From Bog-950 sp964493695 (GTDB lineage Bacteria; Bacteroidota; Bacteroidia; Chitinophagales; LD1), in NCBI GenBank assembly GCA_964493695.1, contig CAZBPG010000098.1:1-14624 (forward strand): 14,624 nucleotides of DNA. The letters run 5' to 3'. The first letter of the stretch is position 1; the number at the start of each line of letters is the position of its first letter. Made by a program: the position numbers and the translations under genes. Below the pieces are notes generated by a model. The model was not told the DNA's origin. It ran no database searches and saw nothing but the letters and a program-made list of their open reading frames with translations. This document shows positions 1-6,408 of this stretch, piece after piece.

Positions 1-9
1 TCCTGCATT

Positions 10-33
10 TGCAGTTGGTTTAAACCAACTGCA
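10..33. repeat. 24-bp perfect palindrome
   Basis: The half-site TGCAGTTGGTTT is followed at once by its exact reverse complement AAACCAACTGCA, so the whole 24-bp block is self-complementary with no loop. It lies in the gene-free leader upstream of the first gene and is followed 33 bp later by a second palindrome. It could be a REP-like dispersed element, a terminator of a gene left of the window, or a protein-binding site. The TTTAAA centre resembles the larger palindrome at 3737-3770, which suggests one family. Confidence 0.7.
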
Positions 34-66
34 TAGCAAAAGATAAGCGGAAAATTGTTGTTTTAT

Positions 67-82
67 GCGGGCTGAAGCCCGC
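67..82. repeat. GC-rich hairpin palindrome
   Basis: GCGGGCT and AGCCCGC form a perfect 7-bp stem around a 2-base GA centre. No run of T follows on either strand close enough to make a convincing intrinsic terminator. From memory, GGGCTGAAGCCC-type words recur between genes in many Bacteroidota, so a dispersed REP-like element is the most likely reading. Confidence 0.6.
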
Positions 83-157
83 TATTTTGTACTGGCAACT
101 TGAGTTATTTACAACGGGCTTTTCATTTTCAACACTTTTGGTTACTTATGACTCACT

Positions 158-616
158 ATGTCATTAACAGATAAAAAATGTTCAACCATCACCGCGCATC
201 GCGGAGGCAGGGCGGTTATATTTATTTACATCGGTGTTTTTTTAATAGCAGCACCTATAGGCACTTCCCTTAAGGTGCCTCCGTATTACCTCTGGGTAGC
301 TATTGGTTTACTCGCTGTTATGGCCGGCACATTTTTGCCGCCATATATTTTCAACAAACCGGTAATTAAAGCCGATGCCGATGGCCTGTGGACATCTGAA
401 ACAGGATTGTTGCGTTGGAACTTAATACAGGATATAAGAGCGGAGCGAAGCAAGAAATCGCCTTTAAGCACCAGTGTTGCTAACACTGAACTTCACCTTT
501 GCATAGAAACTAAAGATGGGGAAACCGTGAAGTTCAATCTGCTGTATCTGAACGCAGATTACAATACTTTTCCTGCGGCACTTAGAAATATATGGCAACA
601 GCAAATTGAAAAATGA
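158..616 (+). CDS. Small two-helix membrane protein, unknown function
   Basis: This 152-residue protein is not recognised with certainty. Two hydrophobic segments, about residues 18-36 and 43-62, form a membrane hairpin with a short loop. The rest is a soluble tail of about 90 residues with alternating beta-strand character and the run DADGLWTSETGLLRWNLIQDI. That layout, two helices followed by a 'strand, W, I..I' segment, resembles bacterial PH-like (YcxB/STM3941-type) membrane proteins; this is a fold guess only. The ATG at 158 is the only sensible start, because the ATG at 148 is in another frame. No clear Shine-Dalgarno sequence precedes it. The stop overlaps the next gene's start in an ATGA, so the two genes are very likely translated together. 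Confidence 0.75.
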   Translation: MSLTDKKCSTITAHRGGRAVIFIYIGVFLIAAPIGTSLKVPPYYLWVAIGLLAVMAGTFLPPYIFNKPVIKADADGLWTSETGLLRWNLIQDIRAERSKKSPLSTSVANTELHLCIETKDGETVKFNLLYLNADYNTFPAALRNIWQQQIEK

Positions 617-1371
617 AAATAGAACAACTGCACCACTACAAACGCGAACAAAAGTTTGTAAAAATAAGTAAGAATGATACCCTTTATGTTTTACCTACGG
701 CTAAGTACGATGTAACCGTTGAGTACGCCTCCAGTAATTTCTACGCACCCGATTTTTATTATGTATCTGTAAAAGACAAACAGGGCAAAAACATCTGGAG
801 CGGCAATAAATCCATGTTTCTTGATACGTTGTTCAGCGCTCAATTCATCAGCAACCGTTTTGATAAAATGATATTGAACCGGGTGAACGATACCACGAAC
901 CCGAATTCGCAACAAATGATATTGGTAGACCTGAAAACAGGCACAGAAAATACCCTTACAGGCGAAAGTTTCTTTGGCATGTTTGGTCACTTTCAAAGTT
1001 TCGATGCTGTTTTCTTTTACGAAGCAGCCACCATACATTGTCTTGATTTTGAAAACGGAAAAGAGTTTAGGTTAGACCAGATAATTGCAAAACATTTTAC
1101 CGGTTATAAAACGTGGGGGCTGTGTTCTGTAAAGGATTGTATAATAGTTAACACGCTGGAAAAAGAGAACAATCTTTTGCTGTTTAATATTCGCAAAGAA
1201 CAAATTATGGCAAAGTGTACACTCGTACATAAAGCAGCAGATAGTGTAAATTGTTCATTTAATGCCACTGCCGATGAAAACGAATTGCTGCTAACTGTAA
1301 CTTACGCTGACAAAGCCGCAAATGGGCATTTAGCTTACACCCGAACGGAATATTTTAAAGTTAGTTTATAA
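613..1371 (+). CDS. Beta-rich protein of unknown function
   Basis: This 252-residue protein has no signal peptide or membrane segment and is predicted cytoplasmic. I do not recognise its family. The sequence alternates short hydrophobic strands with polar turns (for example YYVSVKDKQGKNIW, QMILVDLKTG, LLLFNIRKEQIM), reminiscent of beta-propeller blades of the 'value, turn, value' type. At this length it would make only a few blades, so a partial propeller or other all-beta fold is possible. Its start overlaps the stop of the preceding membrane-protein gene by 4 bases, and the pair probably works together, perhaps as a membrane anchor and a soluble partner. After the stop there is only a weak 6-bp stem (1372-1388), then AT-rich DNA before the convergent tonB gene. 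Confidence 0.75.
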   Translation: MKIEQLHHYKREQKFVKISKNDTLYVLPTAKYDVTVEYASSNFYAPDFYYVSVKDKQGKNIWSGNKSMFLDTLFSAQFISNRFDKMILNRVNDTTNPNSQQMILVDLKTGTENTLTGESFFGMFGHFQSFDAVFFYEAATIHCLDFENGKEFRLDQIIAKHFTGYKTWGLCSVKDCIIVNTLEKENNLLLFNIRKEQIMAKCTLVHKAADSVNCSFNATADENELLLTVTYADKAANGHLAYTRTEYFKVSL

Positions 1372-1434
1372 AACAACAAAACGTTGTTAATCGAAATAAT
1401 CAGTAAGCCGTTTGCTGTTCATTCATCATTCATC

Positions 1435-1451
1435 ATTTATAATTATCAATT
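1435..1451. repeat. AT-rich 17-bp repeat, copy 1
   Basis: ATTTATAATTATCAATT occurs here, just beyond the stop of the minus-strand tonB gene, and again exactly at 2416-2432 beyond the stop of exbD. Flanking bases are similar too, with more TTATAATTA and TTCATCATT words. It is probably a dispersed intergenic word of this genome and has no strong hairpin. Confidence 0.6.
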
Positions 1452-1463
1452 TATAATTAGTTC

Positions 1464-2324
1464 TTACTGCACCGTAAAAACATAATTAATAGAGCCGTAT
1501 TGAAACTCATCGGCATTAGGGTCGGGATTAAACTTAGAGAGTTTGGCTGCTTTCTTGGCGTTTTCTATACTACAGTTATCGGTAATAGTTGAACCATCGC
1601 GGTGATACTTGGCATCTACCACACTGCCCGTTCTGTCAACGGTAATGTCTATGATTACGTTGCCTTTCTCATTACAAAAACGCGGTGGGGGGAGCGAAGC
1701 ACTCTTGCGCCCCTTTAAACTTACACCGCCCCGCAAATCGCCTTTGCCCGGTCCGCTTCCTTTACCGCCTTCGCTGTCTAAATAACTTTTCGAGTTGGGG
1801 TCACCGGTAGGCTTGCCCTGGTCCCCTGCTTTGTTGCCGGTGCCATCGCCCTTGCTGTTGTTGGGGTTTCCACCCGCCCCTTTTTTAAACAGGGCGTTCT
1901 CATCTGCTTTAGGCTCCACCGGTGCCGGTGTTTCGGCTGCTTTCGAATTTGTGTTTTCGGTTTTTGGTTTTGGGCTTTGCGGTTTGGTTTTTGCGGTTTC
2001 CATTACCGGTGCATCTTCCAGGTCCTGTGTAGCCACATCTTCCTGTGCCGAAGTAGTAGGAGAAGAAGCGGGAGCAGGAGTAAAGTCCGCCTGAATAGGG
2101 GTAAGCGTTAAAGGTTGTTCATCGCCCATGCCCTCGGCATCGGTGCCGAAGTTTACGGTAACGCCACCGGCACTGTCGGTATAAGGCGGGTCGGGCGGTG
2201 TAAGTATACTCCAGATAAGAAAAAGCAGAATCAGCGAATGCAAAGCAATAGTTACAAAAGCCGCCAGCGAGGTCTTGCGGTTTTTAAAACTCCTTTCTTC
2301 CGATTCAAATGATGATGCAAACAT
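1464..2324 (-). CDS. tonB: TonB-family energy transducer
   Basis: This 286-residue TonB-like protein carries proton-motive energy from the ExbB-ExbD motor to outer-membrane TonB-dependent transporters. One N-terminal membrane helix spans about residues 20-41 and contains His29, matching in place the transmembrane histidine needed in E. coli TonB. A Pro/Thr/Ala/Lys-rich periplasm-spanning linker (about 42-145) is followed by an unusual Gly/Lys/Asp/Ser-rich stretch (about 149-203). The C-terminal domain (about 215-286), with IDITVDRTGSVVDAKY and a final strand YVFTVQ, is a recognisable TonB_C fold. It is the last gene of an exbB-exbD-tonB operon, 113 bp after exbD, and that gap is AT-rich. No good Shine-Dalgarno sequence precedes the ATG. 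Transporter specificity cannot be judged because no SusC-like receptor is nearby. Confidence 0.9.
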   Translation of the reverse strand: MFASSFESEERSFKNRKTSLAAFVTIALHSLILLFLIWSILTPPDPPYTDSAGGVTVNFGTDAEGMGDEQPLTLTPIQADFTPAPASSPTTSAQEDVATQDLEDAPVMETAKTKPQSPKPKTENTNSKAAETPAPVEPKADENALFKKGAGGNPNNSKGDGTGNKAGDQGKPTGDPNSKSYLDSEGGKGSGPGKGDLRGGVSLKGRKSASLPPPRFCNEKGNVIIDITVDRTGSVVDAKYHRDGSTITDNCSIENAKKAAKLSKFNPDPNADEFQYGSINYVFTVQ

Positions 2325-2415
2325 TGCGGAGCAATTAAAAATTATAAATTAATAATTATAAAATAGAGATGCATTCTTCGCACGTTTCCATAAACTGTAT
2401 TGGTATTCATTTATA

Positions 2416-2432
2416 ATTTATAATTATCAATT
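2416..2432. repeat. AT-rich 17-bp repeat, copy 2
   Basis: This is the exact second copy of ATTTATAATTATCAATT (first at 1435-1451), in the same orientation, here between exbD and tonB just after the exbD stop. The two copies bracket the tonB gene as direct repeats. A related AT-rich run at 2335-2365 shares shorter words only. Confidence 0.6.
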
Positions 2433-2437
2433 ATTAA

Positions 2438-2833
2438 TTACTTATTGGTTGTGGCCAGCACCATCTTAATCTTCAACTTATTCCCTAAACTGATAAGGTC
2501 TACAATCGTTTGAACCGTAAGCGTATTATCGGCACGCAAAACTACCGTAGGGTCTTCCATACTTTGGGTTTGGGCGGTTAACTGCGGCTCCAGCTGCTCA
2601 TAAGTAACGGGGGCATTGTTGATGAAATAGTTCTTACCCGCATCAACCGACACCGTGATGGTTTGTTTTGCCACCGCTTTACCCGCTTCGCTCTTCGGCA
2701 GCATCAGTTTTATCACCGAAGGGTTCACCAGCGTAGATATAATAAGGAAGAACAACATCAGAAAGAACATGATGTCGCTGAGAGAAGAGGTGCTGACCTC
2801 TGAACTCATTCTTGATTTTCTTCTAAGTTGCAT
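2438..2833 (-). CDS. exbD: ExbD/TolR-family biopolymer transport protein
   Basis: This 131-residue protein is the proton-channel partner of ExbB in the TonB motor. A short cytoplasmic N-terminus (MQLRRKSRMSSEVSTSS) leads into one membrane helix, about residues 20-39. That helix starts with LSDIMFFLMLFF, in which Asp20 is the conserved proton-carrying aspartate of the family. The periplasmic part (about 45-131) has the usual ExbD/TolR pattern, ending with a VVLRADNTLTVQTIVDLI segment that corresponds to the family's dimerising domain. Length is typical. It follows exbB by 52 bp on the same strand; that gap contains the low-complexity word CTGCTACTGCTAC. Confidence 0.95.
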   Translation of the reverse strand: MQLRRKSRMSSEVSTSSLSDIMFFLMLFFLIISTLVNPSVIKLMLPKSEAGKAVAKQTITVSVDAGKNYFINNAPVTYEQLEPQLTAQTQSMEDPTVVLRADNTLTVQTIVDLISLGNKLKIKMVLATTNK

Positions 2834-2885
2834 ACCTGTATTTTTTGCCTTTTGTATTTACTGCTACTTCATCCTGCTACTGCTA

Positions 2886-3566
2886 CTACTTAGTCGGCTC
2901 TTGTATCAAATCAATAAACTCCACAGTCGTGCTTTCCAAATCAAAACTCACCCGGTCAATCATGGTGTTCAGGTAATGAAACCCGATGTGTGCTATAATA
3001 CCCACCACCAGTCCGGCTGCAGAGGTTATCATCTTTTCATACAAGCCACCGGCTATCAAACCAATGCTGATGTTGTCGGCTAAGGAAATGTTGTAGAAGA
3101 TTTTAATAACCCCGCTAATGGTTCCCACAAAACCGAACATGGGTGCAATACCGGCTATGATGCCGAGATAAGAAAGGTTCTTTTCCAGTTTATAAATCTC
3201 CAGCTTACCGGTGTTCTCTACCGCGCTTTCAATTTCCTTAATGGGTTTTCCAAGCCGCTTGATTCCTTTTTCAAGTAAGCGCGCAATAGGTGTATTGGTG
3301 CTGCGGCACAAACTAAGGGCGGCTTCGGCTTTGCCGTCTACCAGCATGGCTTTAATGTTGGCCATAAACCCCGAATCAACCCGGCTGGCGCGGCTGATAG
3401 TAATAAAGCGCTCCACCATCAGGAACACGGCAATTACGGAAAGTATACCGATGGGTATCATCACATAACCGCCCTTTATTATCAGGTCGAAGAGGTTAAG
3501 TGTTTCCACTTGTTTAACAGCTGTAGCTGCCACGGCTGAAGAATCAACAACAATTTGAAGTAGCAT
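2886..3566 (-). CDS. exbB: ExbB/TolQ/MotA-family proton channel
   Basis: This 226-residue inner-membrane protein forms the stator-like channel that drives TonB. Three membrane helices are visible, at about 33-52, 132-154 and 178-200, with a long cytoplasmic loop between the first two, as in ExbB. The family signature GFVGTISGVI (146-155) is present. Glu177, Thr149 and Thr181 occupy positions equivalent to the polar channel residues known in E. coli ExbB (Glu176, Thr148, Thr181). The N-terminus carries about 30 extra mostly polar residues before the first helix, a common feature of Bacteroidota ExbB proteins. It is the first gene of the exbB-exbD-tonB operon, divergent from the secreted-protein gene at 3812. 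I could not identify a confident promoter in the 245-bp gap. Confidence 0.95.
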   Translation of the reverse strand: MLLQIVVDSSAVAATAVKQVETLNLFDLIIKGGYVMIPIGILSVIAVFLMVERFITISRASRVDSGFMANIKAMLVDGKAEAALSLCRSTNTPIARLLEKGIKRLGKPIKEIESAVENTGKLEIYKLEKNLSYLGIIAGIAPMFGFVGTISGVIKIFYNISLADNISIGLIAGGLYEKMITSAAGLVVGIIAHIGFHYLNTMIDRVSFDLESTTVEFIDLIQEPTK

Positions 3567-3708
3567 AGTATTTGTTTTAAGAGTAACGCTCGGTTACCTG
3601 TTTTTAGTATGGCGAAGGTGCACCCGGTTAACGTTAAATAGTAGGAGAGTAGTGAACGTTGGGGTGTTGATTGAGGACGGTTTGCAGTTTAAACACAACG
3701 GTGGCATA

Positions 3709-3732
3709 TGTCAGGCTGAGCGGAGTCGAAGC
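3709..3732. repeat. Dispersed intergenic word next to palindrome
   Basis: The stretch begins TGTCAGGCTGAGC and continues GGAGTCGAAGC. From memory, close variants of this word (CGACTCCGCTCAACCTGACA in reverse) are scattered between genes in many Bacteroidota and some other phyla. Here it sits 4 bp from the large palindrome at 3737-3770. There is one copy in the window, so its repeat nature rests on recall, not on the sequence alone. Confidence 0.5.
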
Positions 3733-3736
3733 GGTT

Positions 3737-3770
3737 ACCCGTGCCACGGTTTTAAAACCGTGGCACGGGT
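3737..3770. repeat. 34-bp perfect palindrome
   Basis: ACCCGTGCCACGGTTTT is followed directly by its exact reverse complement, giving 17 bp per arm and no loop. It lies in the divergent gap between exbB and the secreted-protein gene, ending 41 bp before the ATG at 3812. As RNA it would form a very stable hairpin on either strand. No oligo-U tract directly follows, and divergent promoter regions do not need a terminator, so a REP-like element or protein-binding site is preferred. Confidence 0.75.
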
Positions 3771-3811
3771 TGTGCAAGTCTTTTTCGTATAAATTCTTTT
3801 AAACTTGCGCT

Positions 3812-4558
3812 ATGAAACACCTTTTTCTTACAACTGTGCTCTTTTCGGTTTTTGTAATGCTCAATGCCCAGGCACCCGAAAAACAAACCAAAGGGCAGAA
3901 GTTTATTGAAACCATAAAGAACCTTCCCGAAGACCTGATTAAACAACCCGATGCACCGGCAGATACCAACGCCAATAAACTGGTGAACGATAACCTGTCT
4001 ATGGAAGTGCATCCGGTATGGAAAGAGAAAGGAACGCTGAGTATTATTGAATATAAAATGTTGAAGTGCGATGTGGACCCCGTAAAGGAAACACTTCCGT
4101 TGCCCGATAAGAAACTGGTGCAGGTGATTACCATCAACCTGAACACCATTAAGAAAACCGCTGCCGAAAAGAAACAAATGGTACTGGCGCAGGTGCAAAG
4201 TCACTTAGCTGCCTATTATAAAGAAGCGGGACAGGTGGTCAGCAAAGAAGACCTTGCCAATCAGGTAAACGCCATGATTGTCAGCAGCGAGCCGTTTACC
4301 ACCAATGCGGGGCGCACCGGTGAGCTTTACTTTATTCATGATATTCAAACCCAGCTCACAGGCTTTACAGGTTTGTTGTTACTGCCCGGTGCCGATGGCA
4401 AATCGGTTACTTTTGTTCAGCTTACGTACTCCCATTATGTGTACGAAACCACTTTCCCTGAAGATATTATGGAGTGGCGTCTGTTTGTTTACCCCGATGA
4501 CCAGCAGTTGTACGTTGACTTTACCAAAAAGATGCTCAAGACTCTGGTAATCCGGTAG
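3812..4558 (+). CDS. Secreted protein of unknown function
   Basis: This 248-residue protein has a clear Sec signal peptide: KH, a hydrophobic core to about residue 18, then NAQA as a probable cleavage site near residue 20. There is no lipobox cysteine, so it is probably a soluble periplasmic protein. The mature part has no further membrane segment. It has a Lys/Asp-rich start, a long charged helix-like region around residues 108-160 (TIKKTAAEKKQMVLAQVQ), and a beta-rich C-terminal half with LLLLPGADGKSVTFVQL and YETTFPEDIMEWRLFVYP. I do not recognise the family. It stands alone, divergent from exbB and 74 bp upstream of an acyl-CoA synthetase gene that appears to have its own promoter, so co-function with either neighbour is unproven. 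Confidence 0.85.
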   Translation: MKHLFLTTVLFSVFVMLNAQAPEKQTKGQKFIETIKNLPEDLIKQPDAPADTNANKLVNDNLSMEVHPVWKEKGTLSIIEYKMLKCDVDPVKETLPLPDKKLVQVITINLNTIKKTAAEKKQMVLAQVQSHLAAYYKEAGQVVSKEDLANQVNAMIVSSEPFTTNAGRTGELYFIHDIQTQLTGFTGLLLLPGADGKSVTFVQLTYSHYVYETTFPEDIMEWRLFVYPDDQQLYVDFTKKMLKTLVIR

Positions 4559-4580
4559 AAAGCGGCTGGTTTTTTATATA

Positions 4581-4610
4581 TTGTCAGGCAATTCATCTTT
4601 TTTTATTTTG
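4581..4610 (+). promoter_or_regulatory. Candidate Bacteroidota promoter for acyl-CoA synthetase
   Basis: TTG at 4581-4583, a 19-base spacer and TTATTTTG at 4603-4610 match the Bacteroidota sigma-factor pattern TTG-N19-TAnnTTTG, with one mismatch in the -7 box (second base T instead of A). The ATG follows 22 bases later. This supports transcription separate from the upstream gene. Confidence 0.45.
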
Positions 4611-4632
4611 CATTACAATCAAAACTACCGCT

Positions 4633-6408
4633 ATGGAAATTAAACGCCTCTTCGACTTCCTGACAGAGCAAATAGAAAAACATGCCGATGCCCCTTTTGT
4701 TGCTTCCAAGGTCAACAAACAATGGAAAAGCTATTCGTTTAAAGAAACACAGGATAACTGTAACCGGGTAAGCCAGTTGCTGCTTAACCTCGGCTTAAAG
4801 AAAGAGGATAAGATAGCCATTATTGCCGTCAACCGCCCCGAGTGGAATTTCACCGACATGGGCAGTATGCAGATTGGGTTGATTAATGTGCCTATGTATC
4901 CAACCATTGCCGAAAAGGACTACGAGTTTATTTTTAACGATGCCGGTATACAATATGCCTTTGTGGGCGATGAAAGTATTTACAACAAGGTACGTCACTT
5001 AGGCAGCAAGGTTCCAACGTTGAAAGGCATCTATACATTCGATAAGGTTACCGGTGCAAATTCTTTTTGGGATTCACTTCCGGCATTGTCTGCGGTTAAT
5101 GCCGCAGCCATAGAAGAAAGAAAGAAGAGCATCACCGAAGAAGACTTAGCTACCATTCTTTATACATCGGGTACTACCGGTAACCCGAAAGGCGTAATGC
5201 TCACTCACCGCAACATTGTAAGTAACATCAAAAGTGTGCAGGAAGTAACCCCGTTCGCGGATGGTGAAAAGTCGCTGAGTTTTCTTCCGCTTAACCACAG
5301 TTTCGAAAGAATGGTATTTTACAGTTATCTCGCTTTTGGCATCCATATTCATTATGCAACAAGCCTCGAAACCATTGGCGAAGACCTGAAAGAAGTAAAG
5401 CCGTATTGCTTTACCACCGTGCCGCGCCTGCTCGAAAAGGTGTATGAAAAAATTATGGCCAAAGGCAACGACCTTACCGGGTTTAAGCGCAAGCTGTTTT
5501 TCTGGAGCATTGACTTAGGTTCTAAATACGAACTGGGAGGTGGAAACAACCTCTGGTATAAATTACAACTGGGCATTGCCCGTAAACTGGTGTTCAGCAA
5601 ATGGAAAGAAGCCCTTGGCGGACATGTGGAGTTTATCGTTACCGGTGCCTCGGCCATGCAGCCCCGTTTGATTAAGTTGTTTACTGCCGCTGGTATCAGC
5701 GTATTGGAAGGTTACGGACTCACCGAAACATCACCGGTGCTTTGTGCTAACCGGTTGGATGAGAAAGAACGCTGCATAGGTGCTGTAGGGTTACCTATTC
5801 CTCATGTTGAAATTAAACTGGCGGAAGACGGAGAAATTCTGGCCAAGGGTCCGAATATTATGAAGGGCTATTATAACCGCCCCGACCTTACCGCTGAAGT
5901 AATTGATAAAGACGGATGGTTCCATACAGGAGACATTGGAAAATGGGTAGAACGGCATGGAAACAAGTTTCTGAAGATAACCGACCGCAAGAAAGAGTTG
6001 TTTAAAACAGCCGGTGGCAAATATGTAGCCCCGCAGGTGATTGAGGAGAAGATGAAAGAGAGCCGTTACATTGAGCAAATGATGGTAGTGGGTGGCGATG
6101 ACAAAAAATTTATCTCCGCTCTCATTGTTCCTTCCTTTCTTAACCTGCACGACTGGGCAAAAGAAAACGGAGTGCCTGTTGGCGGTAACGATCAGATAGT
6201 GACCAACGAAAAAATAAAGGCGCTCATCAATGCTGAAGTAGAGAAATACAACCAGGATTTTGGCAAATGGGAACAGATAAAGAAGTTCCACTTAATGAGC
6301 ACTGAATGGACGGTTGAAGCCGGTGAACTTACTCCCACTATGAAAGTAAAGCGTAAAGTAATTGCCGAGCGCTATCAGCATCACATCAACGATTTACATA
6401 AGGATTAA
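4633..6408 (+). CDS. Long-chain acyl-CoA synthetase (AMP-forming)
   Basis: This 591-residue enzyme belongs to the ACSL/FAA1-like branch of the adenylate-forming superfamily. It activates free fatty acids with ATP and CoA to acyl-CoA, via an acyl-AMP. The P-loop-like motif LYTSGTTGNPKGVMLTH (176-192, Lys186) comes first, followed by GYGLTETSP (360-368), then TGDIG (432-436, Asp434 for ribose binding). The hinge motif is DRKKELFKTAGGKYVAP (451-467), and the C-terminal lobe has LTPTMKVKRK (566-575), where the adenylation lysine of the family lies. Length is typical for this branch and no key motif is missing. The gene is monocistronic by its promoter, and its stop codon overlaps that of the convergent hydrolase gene. 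The exact fatty-acid chain preference cannot be read from the sequence. Confidence 0.95.
   Translation: MEIKRLFDFLTEQIEKHADAPFVASKVNKQWKSYSFKETQDNCNRVSQLLLNLGLKKEDKIAIIAVNRPEWNFTDMGSMQIGLINVPMYPTIAEKDYEFIFNDAGIQYAFVGDESIYNKVRHLGSKVPTLKGIYTFDKVTGANSFWDSLPALSAVNAAAIEERKKSITEEDLATILYTSGTTGNPKGVMLTHRNIVSNIKSVQEVTPFADGEKSLSFLPLNHSFERMVFYSYLAFGIHIHYATSLETIGEDLKEVKPYCFTTVPRLLEKVYEKIMAKGNDLTGFKRKLFFWSIDLGSKYELGGGNNLWYKLQLGIARKLVFSKWKEALGGHVEFIVTGASAMQPRLIKLFTAAGISVLEGYGLTETSPVLCANRLDEKERCIGAVGLPIPHVEIKLAEDGEILAKGPNIMKGYYNRPDLTAEVIDKDGWFHTGDIGKWVERHGNKFLKITDRKKELFKTAGGKYVAPQVIEEKMKESRYIEQMMVVGGDDKKFISALIVPSFLNLHDWAKENGVPVGGNDQIVTNEKIKALINAEVEKYNQDFGKWEQIKKFHLMSTEWTVEAGELTPTMKVKRKVIAERYQHHINDLHKD

Noticed and set aside
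1372..1388. Stem AACAAC/GTTGTT after the unknown pair as a terminator
   Set aside because: There are only six base pairs, mostly A-T, and no following T run.
1795..2094. 99-codon plus-strand ORF with Gly/Ala/Val/Phe-rich product opposite tonB
   Set aside because: It is the complement of the Pro/Lys/Gly-rich linker codons of tonB; composition comes from the real gene and there is no supporting start context.
3770..3797. Promoter for the secreted-protein gene: TTG plus TAAATTCT
   Set aside because: The -7 box lacks the last TG, and the spacer is 17, short of the usual 19; too weak to call.
3752..4204. 150- and 116-codon minus-strand ORFs opposite the secreted-protein gene
   Set aside because: They are antisense to a gene with a clear signal peptide, and their His/Phe/Leu-rich products look like shadow translations.
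4551..4576. Possible terminator CCGGT...GCTGG followed by six T after the secreted-protein gene
   Set aside because: The five-pair stem needs two G-T wobbles; too weak to list, though the T run is suggestive.
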